Part shown: piece after piece, positions 1 through 9,106 of the stretch
Layout: the number at the start of each line of letters is the position of its first letter
Numbering within the stretch: the stretch's first letter is position 1
Source: Vibrio crassostreae
GTDB lineage: Bacteria; Pseudomonadota; Gammaproteobacteria; Enterobacterales; Vibrionaceae
NCBI RefSeq assembly: GCF_024347415.1
Contig: NZ_AP025477.1
Coordinates: 496,001 to 560,000 of the forward strand
Reading direction: 5' to 3'
DNA: 64,000 nt
Notes under the pieces: generated by a model
Databases searched by the model: none
What the model saw: only the letters and a program-made list of their open reading frames with translations
Told to the model about the DNA's origin: nothing
Program-made: the position numbers and the translations under genes

Positions 1-497
1 CCGACAGCGTGAGCTGGTTTCCTCAAACGATCGGTTGGAAGATCCTTGGCGTTGCCTTGTTATTGGTCGCGTTCTATCTGGCTTATCGCTTGGCGTTAAG
101 GTGGTGGAATAATCGTTATCGTAAAGAAGCACTTAAAGAGCTGATGGTATTGGATGCTCGAGACAAAAACTCAACCGAGCGAACCTTCAAGATACTCAAA
201 GTGGTGCTTCGTTATCTAGACAGCGGTAATGCCAAGTTGTTTGGTCAAGCCTATGTAAACCGCTTGAACGCTTATCTTCCTGTTAGCGCTGGCACGAGTA
301 CAAAGAGTAATGCTTTCTTTACCGATGAAGTGTCGGGGCTGTGGATGCAAAGCTTAATCGACCCGAAGGTACGTTTGACCTTTGAACAGCGTTTAGAGGT
401 AATTCAAACCGCGATGATGTGGCTAAAGCTTCATAAACCCGATTTACAAACAAAACCAGAAGTACAAGCGAAACCAGAGGGGCAAGATAATGTTTGA
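1..497 (+). CDS. DUF4381 family membrane protein (5' partial)
   Basis: This is a small inner-membrane protein of the Bat (aerotolerance) operon, family DUF4381, with no established biochemical role. The frame is open to the window edge: in-frame codons before the GTG at 9 read Asp-Ser-Val-Ser-Trp-Phe-Pro, which resembles the interior of the family's N-terminal motif (usually Leu-Pro-x-x-Val-Ser-Trp-Trp-Pro). The true start therefore lies upstream of the window and the GTG is probably not the start codon. One membrane segment follows (GWKILGVALLLVAFYLAY), then a basic stretch and a helical cytoplasmic domain, with a Gln/Lys-rich tail. The stop overlaps the start of batA by 8 nt, indicating translational coupling. 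MoxR ATPase and DUF58 genes would be expected just upstream, outside the window. Confidence 0.8.
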   Translation, partial: DSVSWFPQTIGWKILGVALLLVAFYLAYRLALRWWNNRYRKEALKELMVLDARDKNSTERTFKILKVVLRYLDSGNAKLFGQAYVNRLNAYLPVSAGTSTKSNAFFTDEVSGLWMQSLIDPKVRLTFEQRLEVIQTAMMWLKLHKPDLQTKPEVQAKPEGQDNV

Positions 498-1569
498 TAG
501 TTTATCTGCCAGCTTTGAGTTCGCGCATCCATTGTGGTTTCTCACGTTACCGTTGCCTTTGTTAGTCTATTTAGCCGTGCCTGCTTATCGCACTAAACAA
601 ATGGCCATTAAGGTGCCATTTTTCAGTGAGTTGGTAGAAGCGATTGGCGAGGCACCATCCGAGGGCGCAAGCCAGCTAACGCCAAGCTGGTGGCAGCGCA
701 CCACGTTGATTATTACTTGGGTATTAGTGGTTTGCGCGTTAGCTAAGCCAACCATCTTAGGTGAGCCACAAGTTCGTGAACAATTAGGCCGCGATGTCAT
801 GGTGGTCGTCGATTTGTCTGGCTCAATGGCTGAACAAGATTTTACCTCTAAACAAGGCGATAAAATCTCGCGTTTAGACGCAACTAAAGAGGTGTTAGCT
901 GACTTTGCTAAAACTCGAAAGGGCGACCGATTAGGTTTGATTCTGTTTGGTGACGCAGCATTTGTACAAACGCCATTCACGGCCGACCAAGATGTGTGGC
1001 TTGAACTACTCAACCAAACCGACGTGGCAATGGCAGGGCAAAGCACGCATTTAGGTGATGCCATTGGCCTAGCCATTAAGGTGTTTGAACAGAGTGAGAA
1101 GCAGAGTGCTGCAGTTCAAGATTCAAGCATTGATGTCAACGAAAAAGAGAAAGTAGTGATTGTGCTAACTGATGGTAATGACACTGGCAGCTTTGTTGAA
1201 CCTATCGATGCGGCCAAAGTGGCTAAGGCAAAAGGCGTTCGTATTCACGTCATCGCCATGGGTGATCCGCAAACTGTAGGCGAAGTGGCTTTGGATATGG
1301 AGACTATCAATCGTGTGGCTCAAGAGTCTGGTGGTGAAGCCTTTGAAGCACTTAACCGCGATGAACTGACTAAAGCTTACGCTCAAATTGGTGAGTTAGA
1401 GCCTCAGTTGTATGAGAGTACGACTTATCGTCCTAAACAGGGATTACACCATTACTTGATGGCCATTGTTGTTGTGATGTATTTGACTGCGTTTAGCTTA
1501 GCTACAATCCGCCGACGCTCGCTTTTGGCTTCTTCAATGAAAAATTTGAAAGGAGAGAACGATGCCTGA
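490..1569 (+). CDS. batA: BatA-like von Willebrand factor A domain protein
   Basis: This is a membrane-anchored VWA-domain protein of the Bat operon, a family linked to stress and aerotolerance with MoxR-type ATPases. The N-terminal two transmembrane helices (about residues 15-35 and 70-95) are followed by a VWA domain whose metal-ion-dependent adhesion site is visible as DLSGSMAEQ (DxSxS), with a later TDGND matching the second metal-binding Asp. A third helix lies near residues 320-342. The length of 359 aa is normal for BatA. The ATG overlaps the upstream DUF4381 gene and the end overlaps batB by 8 nt, so the four genes form one coupled operon. The molecular function of BatA is not settled; the family call is strong. 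Confidence 0.88.
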   Translation: MFDSLSASFEFAHPLWFLTLPLPLLVYLAVPAYRTKQMAIKVPFFSELVEAIGEAPSEGASQLTPSWWQRTTLIITWVLVVCALAKPTILGEPQVREQLGRDVMVVVDLSGSMAEQDFTSKQGDKISRLDATKEVLADFAKTRKGDRLGLILFGDAAFVQTPFTADQDVWLELLNQTDVAMAGQSTHLGDAIGLAIKVFEQSEKQSAAVQDSSIDVNEKEKVVIVLTDGNDTGSFVEPIDAAKVAKAKGVRIHVIAMGDPQTVGEVALDMETINRVAQESGGEAFEALNRDELTKAYAQIGELEPQLYESTTYRPKQGLHHYLMAIVVVMYLTAFSLATIRRRSLLASSMKNLKGENDA

Positions 1570-3286
1570 TTCTCTCATGTTGCAACAGTTCTTTACCCAG
1601 TTTCACTTTATCCGACCATTGTGGTTGTTGGCTTTTATTCCGATGTTCTTCCTGTTATGGGTTCGCTGGAGAGAAGAGACCAAACCAACGTGGAAAGACA
1701 TTCTGCCTGCGCATATACGTGATGCATTGACCATCGGCGAAACCGGTTGGCGCAAGCAATTACCACTGAAGTTACTGATGGTTATTGTAACCATCGCCAT
1801 CATTATCTGTTCGGGCCCAACTTGGCAGCGTGAAGCTTCGCCTTTTGGTGAAGACAAAGCCTCAATGTTAGTGGTGCTTGATAACAGTGACTCTATGTTG
1901 GCTAAAGACTTACCGCCAAGTCGCTTGGAACGCTCTAAACAGAAAATTAGAGACTTACTCGCAGCGCGCAAGGGCGGCAACACAGGTTTGGTGGTGTATG
2001 CAGGCAGTGCGCATGTCGCGATGCCAGTGACCCAAGACAGCAAGGTATTTGAACCGTTTCTGGCGGCTATCACCCCTGACATCATGCCCGTATCCGGTAA
2101 GTCAGCGGAAGAGGCATTGCCACTCATCAATCAACAATTGTCTGGTGAGCTAGGTTCGTCAGTGTTGTTGGTATCAGATGGCGTTAACCCAAGTACCATC
2201 AGGGCGTTCGAAAGCTTCTTTAACGACAACCCGTATCAGTTGCTCATTCTGGCGGCAGGAAATAGCAATGTGGTGAGCGACAATCCAGTCGACCTTGATT
2301 CATTGCGTAGCCTAGCGAGCAAGACGGGTGGACGACTGATCGAAGTGACCGTTGATAATTCTGATATCCGACAACTGAATAAAGCGGTTGAAAGAAACAT
2401 GCAACTTAACGGTGAATCTTCAATGCCTTGGAAAGACATGGGATATGGCCTGCTCATCCCAATGGCGATCATTATGTTGTTGTGGTTTAGAAAAGGATGG
2501 TTAGTTCAATGGTGTGTGGTTGGCGTTTTGATTACAGGCAGTGTGTATTCTCCGCATACTTTGGCTAAAACGGTTAGCTTAACCGCCGATAAACCCGTAG
2601 TTGAAGAGTCCCTGACGGTTTGGGATAAAACAGCCCAATGGTGGTGGGATTTATGGCTAACGCCTGATCAACAAGGGCAACGTTTATTGAATCAGAAGGA
2701 ATATCTTGAAGCGGCCAAGCATTTTAAGGATCCAATGAGAAAGGGCGCAGCTTATTACTATGCTCGTGATTTTAAGTTAGCTCACAGTGCCTTTTTACAA
2801 ACCAAAACCGATTATGGTTTGTATAACGCAGCAAGTGCTTTAGCTCGACAACGTGAATACCTTGCTGCGCGCGATCTACTGAAATCACTGAGTGAAAAGC
2901 CCGACTTGTCACCAGAACTGAAAGCCGACATAGAAAACAATTTAGCGGTGCTGAGTGGCATTGTTGAAGAGGTTAATCGCACCAGTGAAAGCCAATCAGG
3001 GACCACCGACGGCCCTGAAGAATCTTTAGAGCTGGAGGATGACCAACCGCGCACGGGTGATGGTGCAGAAGAGGAAACTGTGGCGGAATTAATGCTTAAG
3101 GAAACACTTAACGCCAATGAGATTCTGGGTAGCCAAGAGCTTGCCGACAAGTGGTTGAAGCGCGTTGAAGCCGATCCTAAGTTCTTCTTGAAGTCTAAAT
3201 TTCAAATTCAGTTAAGAGATCCTGCGCCTTCGCTAGAACAGACATCACAACAGGAACAGTCGCCAAAACAGGAGCAAACACAATGA
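1562..3286 (+). CDS. batB: BatB-like VWA protein fused to C-terminal TPR (BatC-like) region
   Basis: This is the second VWA protein of the Bat operon. Two N-terminal membrane helices precede a VWA domain with an intact MIDAS motif (DNSDSMLAKD) and a downstream VSDGVNPS. A third membrane helix lies at about residues 298-330. After it comes a TPR-like segment beginning near LLNQKEYLEAAKHF that matches the separate BatC protein of other bacteria, then an acidic linker and a Gln/Glu-rich tail, so the gene is a BatB-BatC fusion (574 aa). The start overlaps batA by 8 nt and the stop overlaps batD by 4 nt (ATGA). It probably works in the membrane with BatA, BatD and a MoxR ATPase; the substrate is unknown. 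Confidence 0.87.
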   Translation: MPDSLMLQQFFTQFHFIRPLWLLAFIPMFFLLWVRWREETKPTWKDILPAHIRDALTIGETGWRKQLPLKLLMVIVTIAIIICSGPTWQREASPFGEDKASMLVVLDNSDSMLAKDLPPSRLERSKQKIRDLLAARKGGNTGLVVYAGSAHVAMPVTQDSKVFEPFLAAITPDIMPVSGKSAEEALPLINQQLSGELGSSVLLVSDGVNPSTIRAFESFFNDNPYQLLILAAGNSNVVSDNPVDLDSLRSLASKTGGRLIEVTVDNSDIRQLNKAVERNMQLNGESSMPWKDMGYGLLIPMAIIMLLWFRKGWLVQWCVVGVLITGSVYSPHTLAKTVSLTADKPVVEESLTVWDKTAQWWWDLWLTPDQQGQRLLNQKEYLEAAKHFKDPMRKGAAYYYARDFKLAHSAFLQTKTDYGLYNAASALARQREYLAARDLLKSLSEKPDLSPELKADIENNLAVLSGIVEEVNRTSESQSGTTDGPEESLELEDDQPRTGDGAEEETVAELMLKETLNANEILGSQELADKWLKRVEADPKFFLKSKFQIQLRDPAPSLEQTSQQEQSPKQEQTQ

Positions 3287-4662
3287 GTCGATATGATTTA
3301 GCTCTTGAAGCGCTTCAAGTGAAAGTAGGGCGCTCAGAGCCCTTTAAACTAAGCAAGACCTTGCTTGTTTCGATGGTTCTGCTGTTTAGCGCTGCTTTTT
3401 CTGCAATTGCCTCTGCGGCTGATATCTATGACTTGCAGAGGAGTGGTGATGTCGAATTGGTAGCTTGGGTTGGTGACAAACCGAAGTCTGGCGACAAGAT
3501 TACGCCTGCAAAAGTAAGCGTTAATGAACAAGTGATTCTGACCATTGAGGTGGCGACACCACGCTGGCTAACCGGGGGCACTCGAATTGGCAGCATCGAA
3601 ATCCCGAATGTCATTGCTAAGCAGCGTAACCAACTGGCGACGAATTACACAGAGCGAGTAGGTGGGACAACATGGTCACGCCAACGCTGGGAAGTGACGC
3701 TTTATCCGATGACTTCGGGCGAATTCGTGATTCCTACTGTGCCGGTTCGTATTCAAGTGTCCGCTCCTGATGGTTCAAACGTTGGTGGCACGCTTTATAC
3801 GCAACCCATTAAGTTTGAAGCTTCATTACCTTCAGGTTTATTAAGTGATGAGTCGCCTTGGTTTTCTGCTACAGATGTAGATGTTGAACAGCAATGGCAA
3901 CGTTCGAATGAAAACTTGAAAGTTGGCGATGCGGTTACTCGTACCGTGACGATCAAAGCCAAAGACAGCTTGTCTGTGTTACTGCCAGATGTGTTGTCCA
4001 ATGAATCGACTCAGCAATATCAAGCTTACCCACAACCTAAGCGTTTAGACGATACACAAGAACGTGGTGATTACCGTTCTAGCCGAGTGGAAGAAACGGT
4101 TTATGTAATTCAACAAGGTGGTGAATTTACCTTACCGGATTTCTCATTCCAGTGGTGGGACAGCAAGAACCAACGTCTTGAAAGCGTGGTGATAAAAGGC
4201 GAAGTGTTTGAAGCAAAACACACACTCCAATCCTTTATCAAAGCTTACATGTCTGTCTTTATTAGCGTTGGTTTGGCTCTGGTGTTGTGTATTGCGTTGT
4301 TTGTTTCTTTGAAGCGTTATTACAAGAACCGACCAACACCGAGCTGGTTGATATTCCGTCGTTTGCTTAAGCAAGGTAATTGGTCTGCATTGAGAACCTT
4401 TATCTACCGTGAGTTACGAACTGAAACGACTGAGTTAGAACTGGGTAAAGCGCAACTTGGTAATTTGAATGGACAAAAACGTTGGGTGGAAGACAGCGAA
4501 GCACTTCAACAAGGGCGTGAAGATAAAAACGTATTTGCTCGTTTGTGGAGAGGGTTACGCAACCTTCCTAGTGACCAATCAAACTCAAGCCATTCTCGTT
4601 CAATTTTCGCCCGCTTGAAAATCCCTAAAGCCTTGCCAGACTTAAAAGATAGAACTAAGTAG
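3283..4662 (+). CDS. batD: BatD-like oxygen tolerance protein
   Basis: This is the BatD-family protein that ends the Bat operon. A hydrophobic segment (LLVSMVLLFSAAFSAIASA, about residues 27-46) looks like a signal peptide or anchor. It is followed by tandem beta-rich extracytoplasmic domains containing the family-type stretch VNEQVILTIEV, a strong membrane helix near residues 322-345 and a basic cytoplasmic tail. At 459 aa it is somewhat shorter than many BatD proteins. The start codon overlaps the batB stop (ATGA). A clear hairpin terminator follows, which closes the operon. BatD proteins are required for Bat function in some species, but their activity is undefined. Confidence 0.83.
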   Translation: MSRYDLALEALQVKVGRSEPFKLSKTLLVSMVLLFSAAFSAIASAADIYDLQRSGDVELVAWVGDKPKSGDKITPAKVSVNEQVILTIEVATPRWLTGGTRIGSIEIPNVIAKQRNQLATNYTERVGGTTWSRQRWEVTLYPMTSGEFVIPTVPVRIQVSAPDGSNVGGTLYTQPIKFEASLPSGLLSDESPWFSATDVDVEQQWQRSNENLKVGDAVTRTVTIKAKDSLSVLLPDVLSNESTQQYQAYPQPKRLDDTQERGDYRSSRVEETVYVIQQGGEFTLPDFSFQWWDSKNQRLESVVIKGEVFEAKHTLQSFIKAYMSVFISVGLALVLCIALFVSLKRYYKNRPTPSWLIFRRLLKQGNWSALRTFIYRELRTETTELELGKAQLGNLNGQKRWVEDSEALQQGREDKNVFARLWRGLRNLPSDQSNSSHSRSIFARLKIPKALPDLKDRTK

Positions 4663-4694
4663 CAAACTTTAGTTATTCGCATCGAACATAATCG

Positions 4695-4730
4695 GCAGGT
4701 TCTCTACTATAGGGAACCTGCTTCTTTAAT
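4695..4730 (+). terminator. Rho-independent terminator of the bat operon
   Basis: A nearly perfect hairpin begins GCAGGTTC and closes GAACCTGC, extendable to about 12 pairs with a 3-nt loop, followed by TTCTTTAAT. It sits 33 nt after the batD stop and just before the LysR gene, so it separates the two units. Confidence 0.75.
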
Positions 4731-4740
4731 ATGGAACTGT

Positions 4741-5646
4741 ATGAAAAGTACCGAACTCAATTTAATTCCTATATTTGTTGCTATCTATGAAGAGCAGAAC
4801 TTATCTAGAGCTGCTAATCGCATGGATATAAGCCAACCGGCGGTGAGCAAGGCGCTTGCAAGGTTAAGAGATATCTATGACGAACCACTGTTTCACCGTA
4901 CCACTTCAGGCGTAGAGCCAACCACATTCGCTATTGATATCTATCCTGCAATGGCCGCTGCACTTAAAAACTTTACGTCTACTTTATCCGCATCAAGAGA
5001 CTTCGATCCTAAAACTTCAGGCCGCGTGTTTTCTATTGCCTGCGTCTCGGCGGCGAGCTATGAAATGATGCCAAGAGTGATGCAGCTAATCAGCCAGGTT
5101 GCACCCGGTATCGCACTCGAAGTTCACCCTCTGTTTACGGAAGACTACGAGTCTGATTTAAGGCTTCAAAGACACGATGTGATCGTCGATATGACGCCAA
5201 AAGGAAGAACCATGCTTAAGCATGAGGTGATTTCTACAGAGGAGCTGGTGGTGGTGTGTCGCCAAGATCATCCTATCGTTGGCGATACTATCGATATGGA
5301 ACAGTTCTTGTCACTTGAACATGTGGTTGTTTCTCGTTGGCATGCACGTAAAAGCTTATTGAGCTCTGAACACTATAGTGACCTAGAGAAACGCAGAATA
5401 GTTTATCGTGCGGCGGGTGTTGTAGAGATGCTACCTGTGATTGAAGGCTCTGATTACATCGGCGTGTTACCGATTTCATCGGTGCGTTGTTTTGCTAAAA
5501 AGTATGCTGTAAAAACACTGCCGTTACCATTCGAACTGGAAGACCTCGATATGTGTATGATCTGGCACCCAAGTCGTACTAACGAACCGAGCCACAAATG
5601 GTTGCGTGCTAAAATTAAAGCGGCAGCAAAGGACACATCAAGTTAG
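4741..5646 (+). CDS. LysR family transcriptional regulator
   Basis: This is a DNA-binding regulator of the LysR family (301 aa, a typical length). The N-terminal winged helix-turn-helix is evident around residues 20-65 ([20 protein letters not shown], then [13 protein letters not shown]). The rest is the periplasmic-binding-protein-like effector domain, with [15 protein letters not shown] starting the first subdomain. The sequence resembles the NodD/LeuO-type branch rather than CysB. It lies between the bat terminator and the lipid kinase gene, 11 nt before the latter, so the two are probably cotranscribed. Its effector and targets cannot be read from the sequence. Confidence 0.9.
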   Translation: MKSTELNLIPIFVAIYEEQNLSRAANRMDISQPAVSKALARLRDIYDEPLFHRTTSGVEPTTFAIDIYPAMAAALKNFTSTLSASRDFDPKTSGRVFSIACVSAASYEMMPRVMQLISQVAPGIALEVHPLFTEDYESDLRLQRHDVIVDMTPKGRTMLKHEVISTEELVVVCRQDHPIVGDTIDMEQFLSLEHVVVSRWHARKSLLSSEHYSDLEKRRIVYRAAGVVEMLPVIEGSDYIGVLPISSVRCFAKKYAVKTLPLPFELEDLDMCMIWHPSRTNEPSHKWLRAKIKAAAKDTSS

Positions 5647-5657
5647 CCCCAAAGGAC

Positions 5658-6569
5658 ATGACAATGGACAGTATTCGCGCGATTTTAAATGGAAAGAAAG
5701 CCAATATCCCCGAGTTAAGACAAGCAGTCTTTGCGGCAAGGGATAGGGATATAGACCTACAAGTGAGAGTCACTTGGGAATCGTCGGATATGTTTCGTTT
5801 AGTCAGTGAAGCGATATGTGATGGTGTGAAGCGACTGATTGTGGCTGGTGGCGATGGCACGGTAAATGAAGCGGTGAATGCGCTTAACCAGTTTCGTGCG
5901 AGCGAGAGGCCGCAACTGGCGATTATTCCAATGGGAACAGCGAATGATTTTGCGACCGCGACTGGAATTCCTAGCGATATTGCTCAGGCGTTTACGCTTG
6001 CTTTAGAAGGGAAGGCGTTCGCGGTCGACAGTGTTCGTGCAAATGACCGCTATTTCATGAACGTTGCTGCGGCAGGTTTTGGCGCAGAAGTGACGGCCGA
6101 AACGCCCGTTGAACTTAAAGACTTTCTTGGTGGTGGCGCATACACGCTAACAGGTGTCGTCAAAGCGCTAGGTTTTAAACCTTACAGCGGCACCTTGACC
6201 ATAGATAAAGGCACCTTTACTGGCGAAATCCTAGTGGGGGCGTTTTGTAATGGTCGCCTCGCGGGTGGTGGGCAAGAGCTTGCGCCCAATGCGCTTATTG
6301 ATGATGGTTTGATGGATCTTACTTTGGTCAAAGCATTCGTTGCGTCTGATTTACCGAAAGTCATCGAAGAGCTCAAACACCCCGCTGACGACGGTAAACA
6401 CATTGTTCACACTCAAGCACGTTGGTTAGAGATAGATTTCCCGCAATCATTGCCGATTAACTTAGACGGCGAACCTTATCGTTCAAACCAGATTCGCTTT
6501 GAGGTTATGCCTTCGAGCATCAGTTTGGTGCTGCCTGACGACAGCCCTTGTCTGGTAAAAAATCAGTAA
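5658..6569 (+). CDS. yegS: YegS-like lipid kinase (diacylglycerol kinase catalytic family)
   Basis: This is a predicted cytoplasmic lipid kinase of the YegS/DAGK family, which phosphorylates phosphatidylglycerol or diacylglycerol-type lipids. The nucleotide-binding motif [14 protein letters not shown] (about residues 61-75) and the following [14 protein letters not shown] are diagnostic. The C-terminal half has the family's beta-sandwich with NLDGEPY near the end. Length is 303 aa, as expected (E. coli YegS is about 299 aa). The start is ATG 5658, preceded by AAAGGAC; the second ATG two codons on is also possible. Substrate specificity is not visible. It is probably transcribed with the upstream LysR gene, 11 nt away. 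Confidence 0.9.
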   Translation: MTMDSIRAILNGKKANIPELRQAVFAARDRDIDLQVRVTWESSDMFRLVSEAICDGVKRLIVAGGDGTVNEAVNALNQFRASERPQLAIIPMGTANDFATATGIPSDIAQAFTLALEGKAFAVDSVRANDRYFMNVAAAGFGAEVTAETPVELKDFLGGGAYTLTGVVKALGFKPYSGTLTIDKGTFTGEILVGAFCNGRLAGGGQELAPNALIDDGLMDLTLVKAFVASDLPKVIEELKHPADDGKHIVHTQARWLEIDFPQSLPINLDGEPYRSNQIRFEVMPSSISLVLPDDSPCLVKNQ

Positions 6570-6588
6570 ACCGCTTCAGTCAGGTAAA

Positions 6589-6621
6589 CGGAGTGATGAA
6601 CCGATAAGGCCATTCACTCCG
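6589..6621. terminator. Inverted repeat between convergent genes, possible bidirectional terminator
   Basis: CGGAGTGA and TCACTCCG form an 8-bp perfect stem with a 17-nt loop, between the ends of the yegS-like gene (+) and the GGDEF-EAL gene (-). There is no strong adjacent U tract, so its terminator role is uncertain. Confidence 0.4.
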
Positions 6622-6631
6622 CTTAGATTCG

Positions 6632-9106
6632 TTATGCCTCTTTTTGTGTTTGTTCTGAGTTAAGCAAGAAGTAAGACACCCAATCATCAGTCGGCAATGG
6701 CTTTGCGAAGAAGTAGCCTTGCGCGTATTTACAACCTATTTGGCGCAGAGTCTTTACGTGGTTCTGTGTTTCAAGCCCTTCAGCAATCACAGAGAAATTC
6801 AGTATTTGTGCCAGCTTCAACACCGCACATGTGATCTCGTAATCGACCTTGGATGAGTTAATGTCTTCAATAAAGCTTCGATCGAGTTTGACGCAATCAG
6901 CAGACAAATTCTTCAACACCGACAGTGAAGAGTAGCCGGTACCAAAGTCATCGATTGCAATCTTATAACCTTTAGAATGAAGTACCTCTATGGTTCTGGA
7001 ACAGGTTTCGAAATCTCGCATCATGTCTCTTTCTGTGATTTCGAGAAGCAATTGATGTGGCTGACAATCTGTTTCATCCAGTATCACTTGCAACTGTTCG
7101 GCGAGATCCGTCATATAGAACATTCTTGCTGAGAAGTTGATAGAGAAAATCACACCTTGTAGGTCGATACCTGAGCGTTGCCATTCAGTGATCAAGTTCG
7201 CTACTTTCTTAAATACCCATTTATCGATGTCGATAATAAGGTCACTTTTCTCTGCGACTTCAAGAAAATCGATAGGTGGAAGCAATCCGAGTTTTGGGTG
7301 ACGCCAGCGAATTAAAGCTTCGGCTCCGATGATGTCTTGAGAATCTAAGTCGACTTTAGGTTGGAAGAATACTTCCAGTTCGTCGTTTGCAATGGCTTGA
7401 TGAAGCCCCATGTTGGTTTCGATTAAGTCATTGACTTCATGGGTCATCTCATCAGCATAGACTCGGTATTGATCTCTACCATTACGTTTTGCGTGATACA
7501 TAGCAGTGTCTGCATTTCGAATTAAGGTTTCACGATCTAAACCGTGAGTAGGGTACTCACATACCCCAATACTTGCTGAAACGAAGATAGAGTTATCATC
7601 AATATAGTATGGCTTTCTTAATGCTTGGTTTAAGCGATCAGCGATGGGTTCACCTTCTTCTAAACCAACGTTCGAATACACAACCAAGAACTCGTCGCCG
7701 CCCATTCTTGCGACAAAGCCCTTATCACCGACGAGATTGCTGAGGATGTCAGAGACGTTAACCAGCAAGTTGTCTCCAGGTGCGTGACCTAACGAATCAT
7801 TGATTGTTTTGAACTCATCAATATCGAGATAAAACAATAAGAAAGGTGCGTTGTTCTCACTCGAGTGCTCGATTTCTTTGTCTAACTGTTTGGTTGCTAA
7901 TAGTCGATTCGCTAAGTTGGTCAGCGGATCATGATGGGCAAGGAAGTCGAAGTTCTTCTTCTCCTCCGTGAGGTCTAAATAGGCTTCAGACAGTCTCGAT
8001 GCCATGTTGTTATAGGCTTTTTCTAAGTGAGACCATTCGTCATTTCTGCCTAAGTTGATTGGGTTTTTGAGGCTTCCAGATTCCAAGCGGTCGAAGCCAT
8101 GTCGCAGCGCATTGAGCGGTTGTCGAATGTGGTGTCTCACCACATGGTTAACAAGCAGCATCGATAAAACGAAAGCCGAGAAGCTCATGATGATGGCGTT
8201 CAATCGAGATAAACCGATCTCTTCTTCAAGTTGGTCAGTTAGCTCTAAAGCTTGGTTCTGTACGCGTGATTCGGTGTTCTCAACCATCTCCAACAAGTCA
8301 CTTTGTGCCTCTAACAGCGAAGCCATTACCAACCAACGTTGTTCCAGATTAGCGCGAATTCGTTTTAAAGCGGCGTTGTACCGTTTTACGGTGCGGTGGA
8401 TACGTTTCTTCTCTGCGATAACCGCAGCTGTTCCTATATCAACGTTCTCTAAGTGAAGTAAGAAGATATCGAGCTCTTTTTCTACCTCGATAAGCAACAC
8501 TTTTTCTGTTTCTGGTGTGATACGGCTATGTATGTCACCAACCATTTTCCCCGAGGTGAGAAATGACTCTCGCAACATGTTGATGAGATCTAATTCATTG
8601 TTATAACGGATGAAGTTAGGTTGGTCTAAGTGCTTAAGTTTACTGTCGGCAATCGCAAATTCGAGCTGATCCAGTTGCTCGGCTAGTGCCGCGTCGATTT
8701 GGTTGGTCTGTTTTAAGATTCGGTTCAGTGCCAACGAACTGCCTAAGAAGCGGTGGAAGTTATCGATAAAGGCGTCGATCTTTTGTGAGAAGCCTTCATT
8801 GGTCGATAAGTCTCTTAAGCGTTGGAGCTGAAAATCGACATTGAAGGCTTCTTCAGACAAGGTGGTTTCACTGAACAGAAAGGTTTGCTCCAGCAACTTC
8901 ACTCGAGAGGTTAATGTAAATACGCGACGGCTGATTTCAGAGTTGATAATCAAATCAGACACGTGCGTTGAGGTTTCAGTTTTGAGTGTCGACTCAACAT
9001 AATATAAAGATCGAATCACCATGATCACCGCTAGGCTAACAATCAATAGTGAGAGCAGGTTCGACATGATGAGTCGCTGGGTGATGTTTATCTGACGTAA
9101 TTTCAT
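6632..9106 (-). CDS. Membrane-bound GGDEF-EAL cyclic-di-GMP enzyme with periplasmic sensor region
   Basis: This is an inner-membrane protein that makes and/or degrades cyclic di-GMP. Order: membrane helix (about residues 9-32), a helical periplasmic region of roughly 260 residues, a second helix (near 300-325), HAMP, GGDEF and EAL. GGDEF is intact (RMGGDEFLV) but the RxxD inhibitory site is not visible. The EAL domain keeps EALIRWRHP, EITERDMM, IDDFGTGYSSL, KLDRSFI and AEGLET, so phosphodiesterase activity is likely. An upstream TTG at 9118 extends the frame, but ATG 9106 is preferred: it has GGAAG at proper spacing and makes a 4-nt ATGA overlap with the upstream binding-protein gene. That coupling suggests the periplasmic protein is its sensory partner, as NspS is for MbaA in Vibrio cholerae (known precedent; the pairing here is inference). 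Confidence 0.9.
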   Translation of the reverse strand: MKLRQINITQRLIMSNLLSLLIVSLAVIMVIRSLYYVESTLKTETSTHVSDLIINSEISRRVFTLTSRVKLLEQTFLFSETTLSEEAFNVDFQLQRLRDLSTNEGFSQKIDAFIDNFHRFLGSSLALNRILKQTNQIDAALAEQLDQLEFAIADSKLKHLDQPNFIRYNNELDLINMLRESFLTSGKMVGDIHSRITPETEKVLLIEVEKELDIFLLHLENVDIGTAAVIAEKKRIHRTVKRYNAALKRIRANLEQRWLVMASLLEAQSDLLEMVENTESRVQNQALELTDQLEEEIGLSRLNAIIMSFSAFVLSMLLVNHVVRHHIRQPLNALRHGFDRLESGSLKNPINLGRNDEWSHLEKAYNNMASRLSEAYLDLTEEKKNFDFLAHHDPLTNLANRLLATKQLDKEIEHSSENNAPFLLFYLDIDEFKTINDSLGHAPGDNLLVNVSDILSNLVGDKGFVARMGGDEFLVVYSNVGLEEGEPIADRLNQALRKPYYIDDNSIFVSASIGVCEYPTHGLDRETLIRNADTAMYHAKRNGRDQYRVYADEMTHEVNDLIETNMGLHQAIANDELEVFFQPKVDLDSQDIIGAEALIRWRHPKLGLLPPIDFLEVAEKSDLIIDIDKWVFKKVANLITEWQRSGIDLQGVIFSINFSARMFYMTDLAEQLQVILDETDCQPHQLLLEITERDMMRDFETCSRTIEVLHSKGYKIAIDDFGTGYSSLSVLKNLSADCVKLDRSFIEDINSSKVDYEITCAVLKLAQILNFSVIAEGLETQNHVKTLRQIGCKYAQGYFFAKPLPTDDWVSYFLLNSEQTQKEA

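Noticed and set aside
585..1076. 163-codon minus-strand frame inside batA
   Set aside because: It lies wholly inside a well-supported VWA-domain gene and has no family features.
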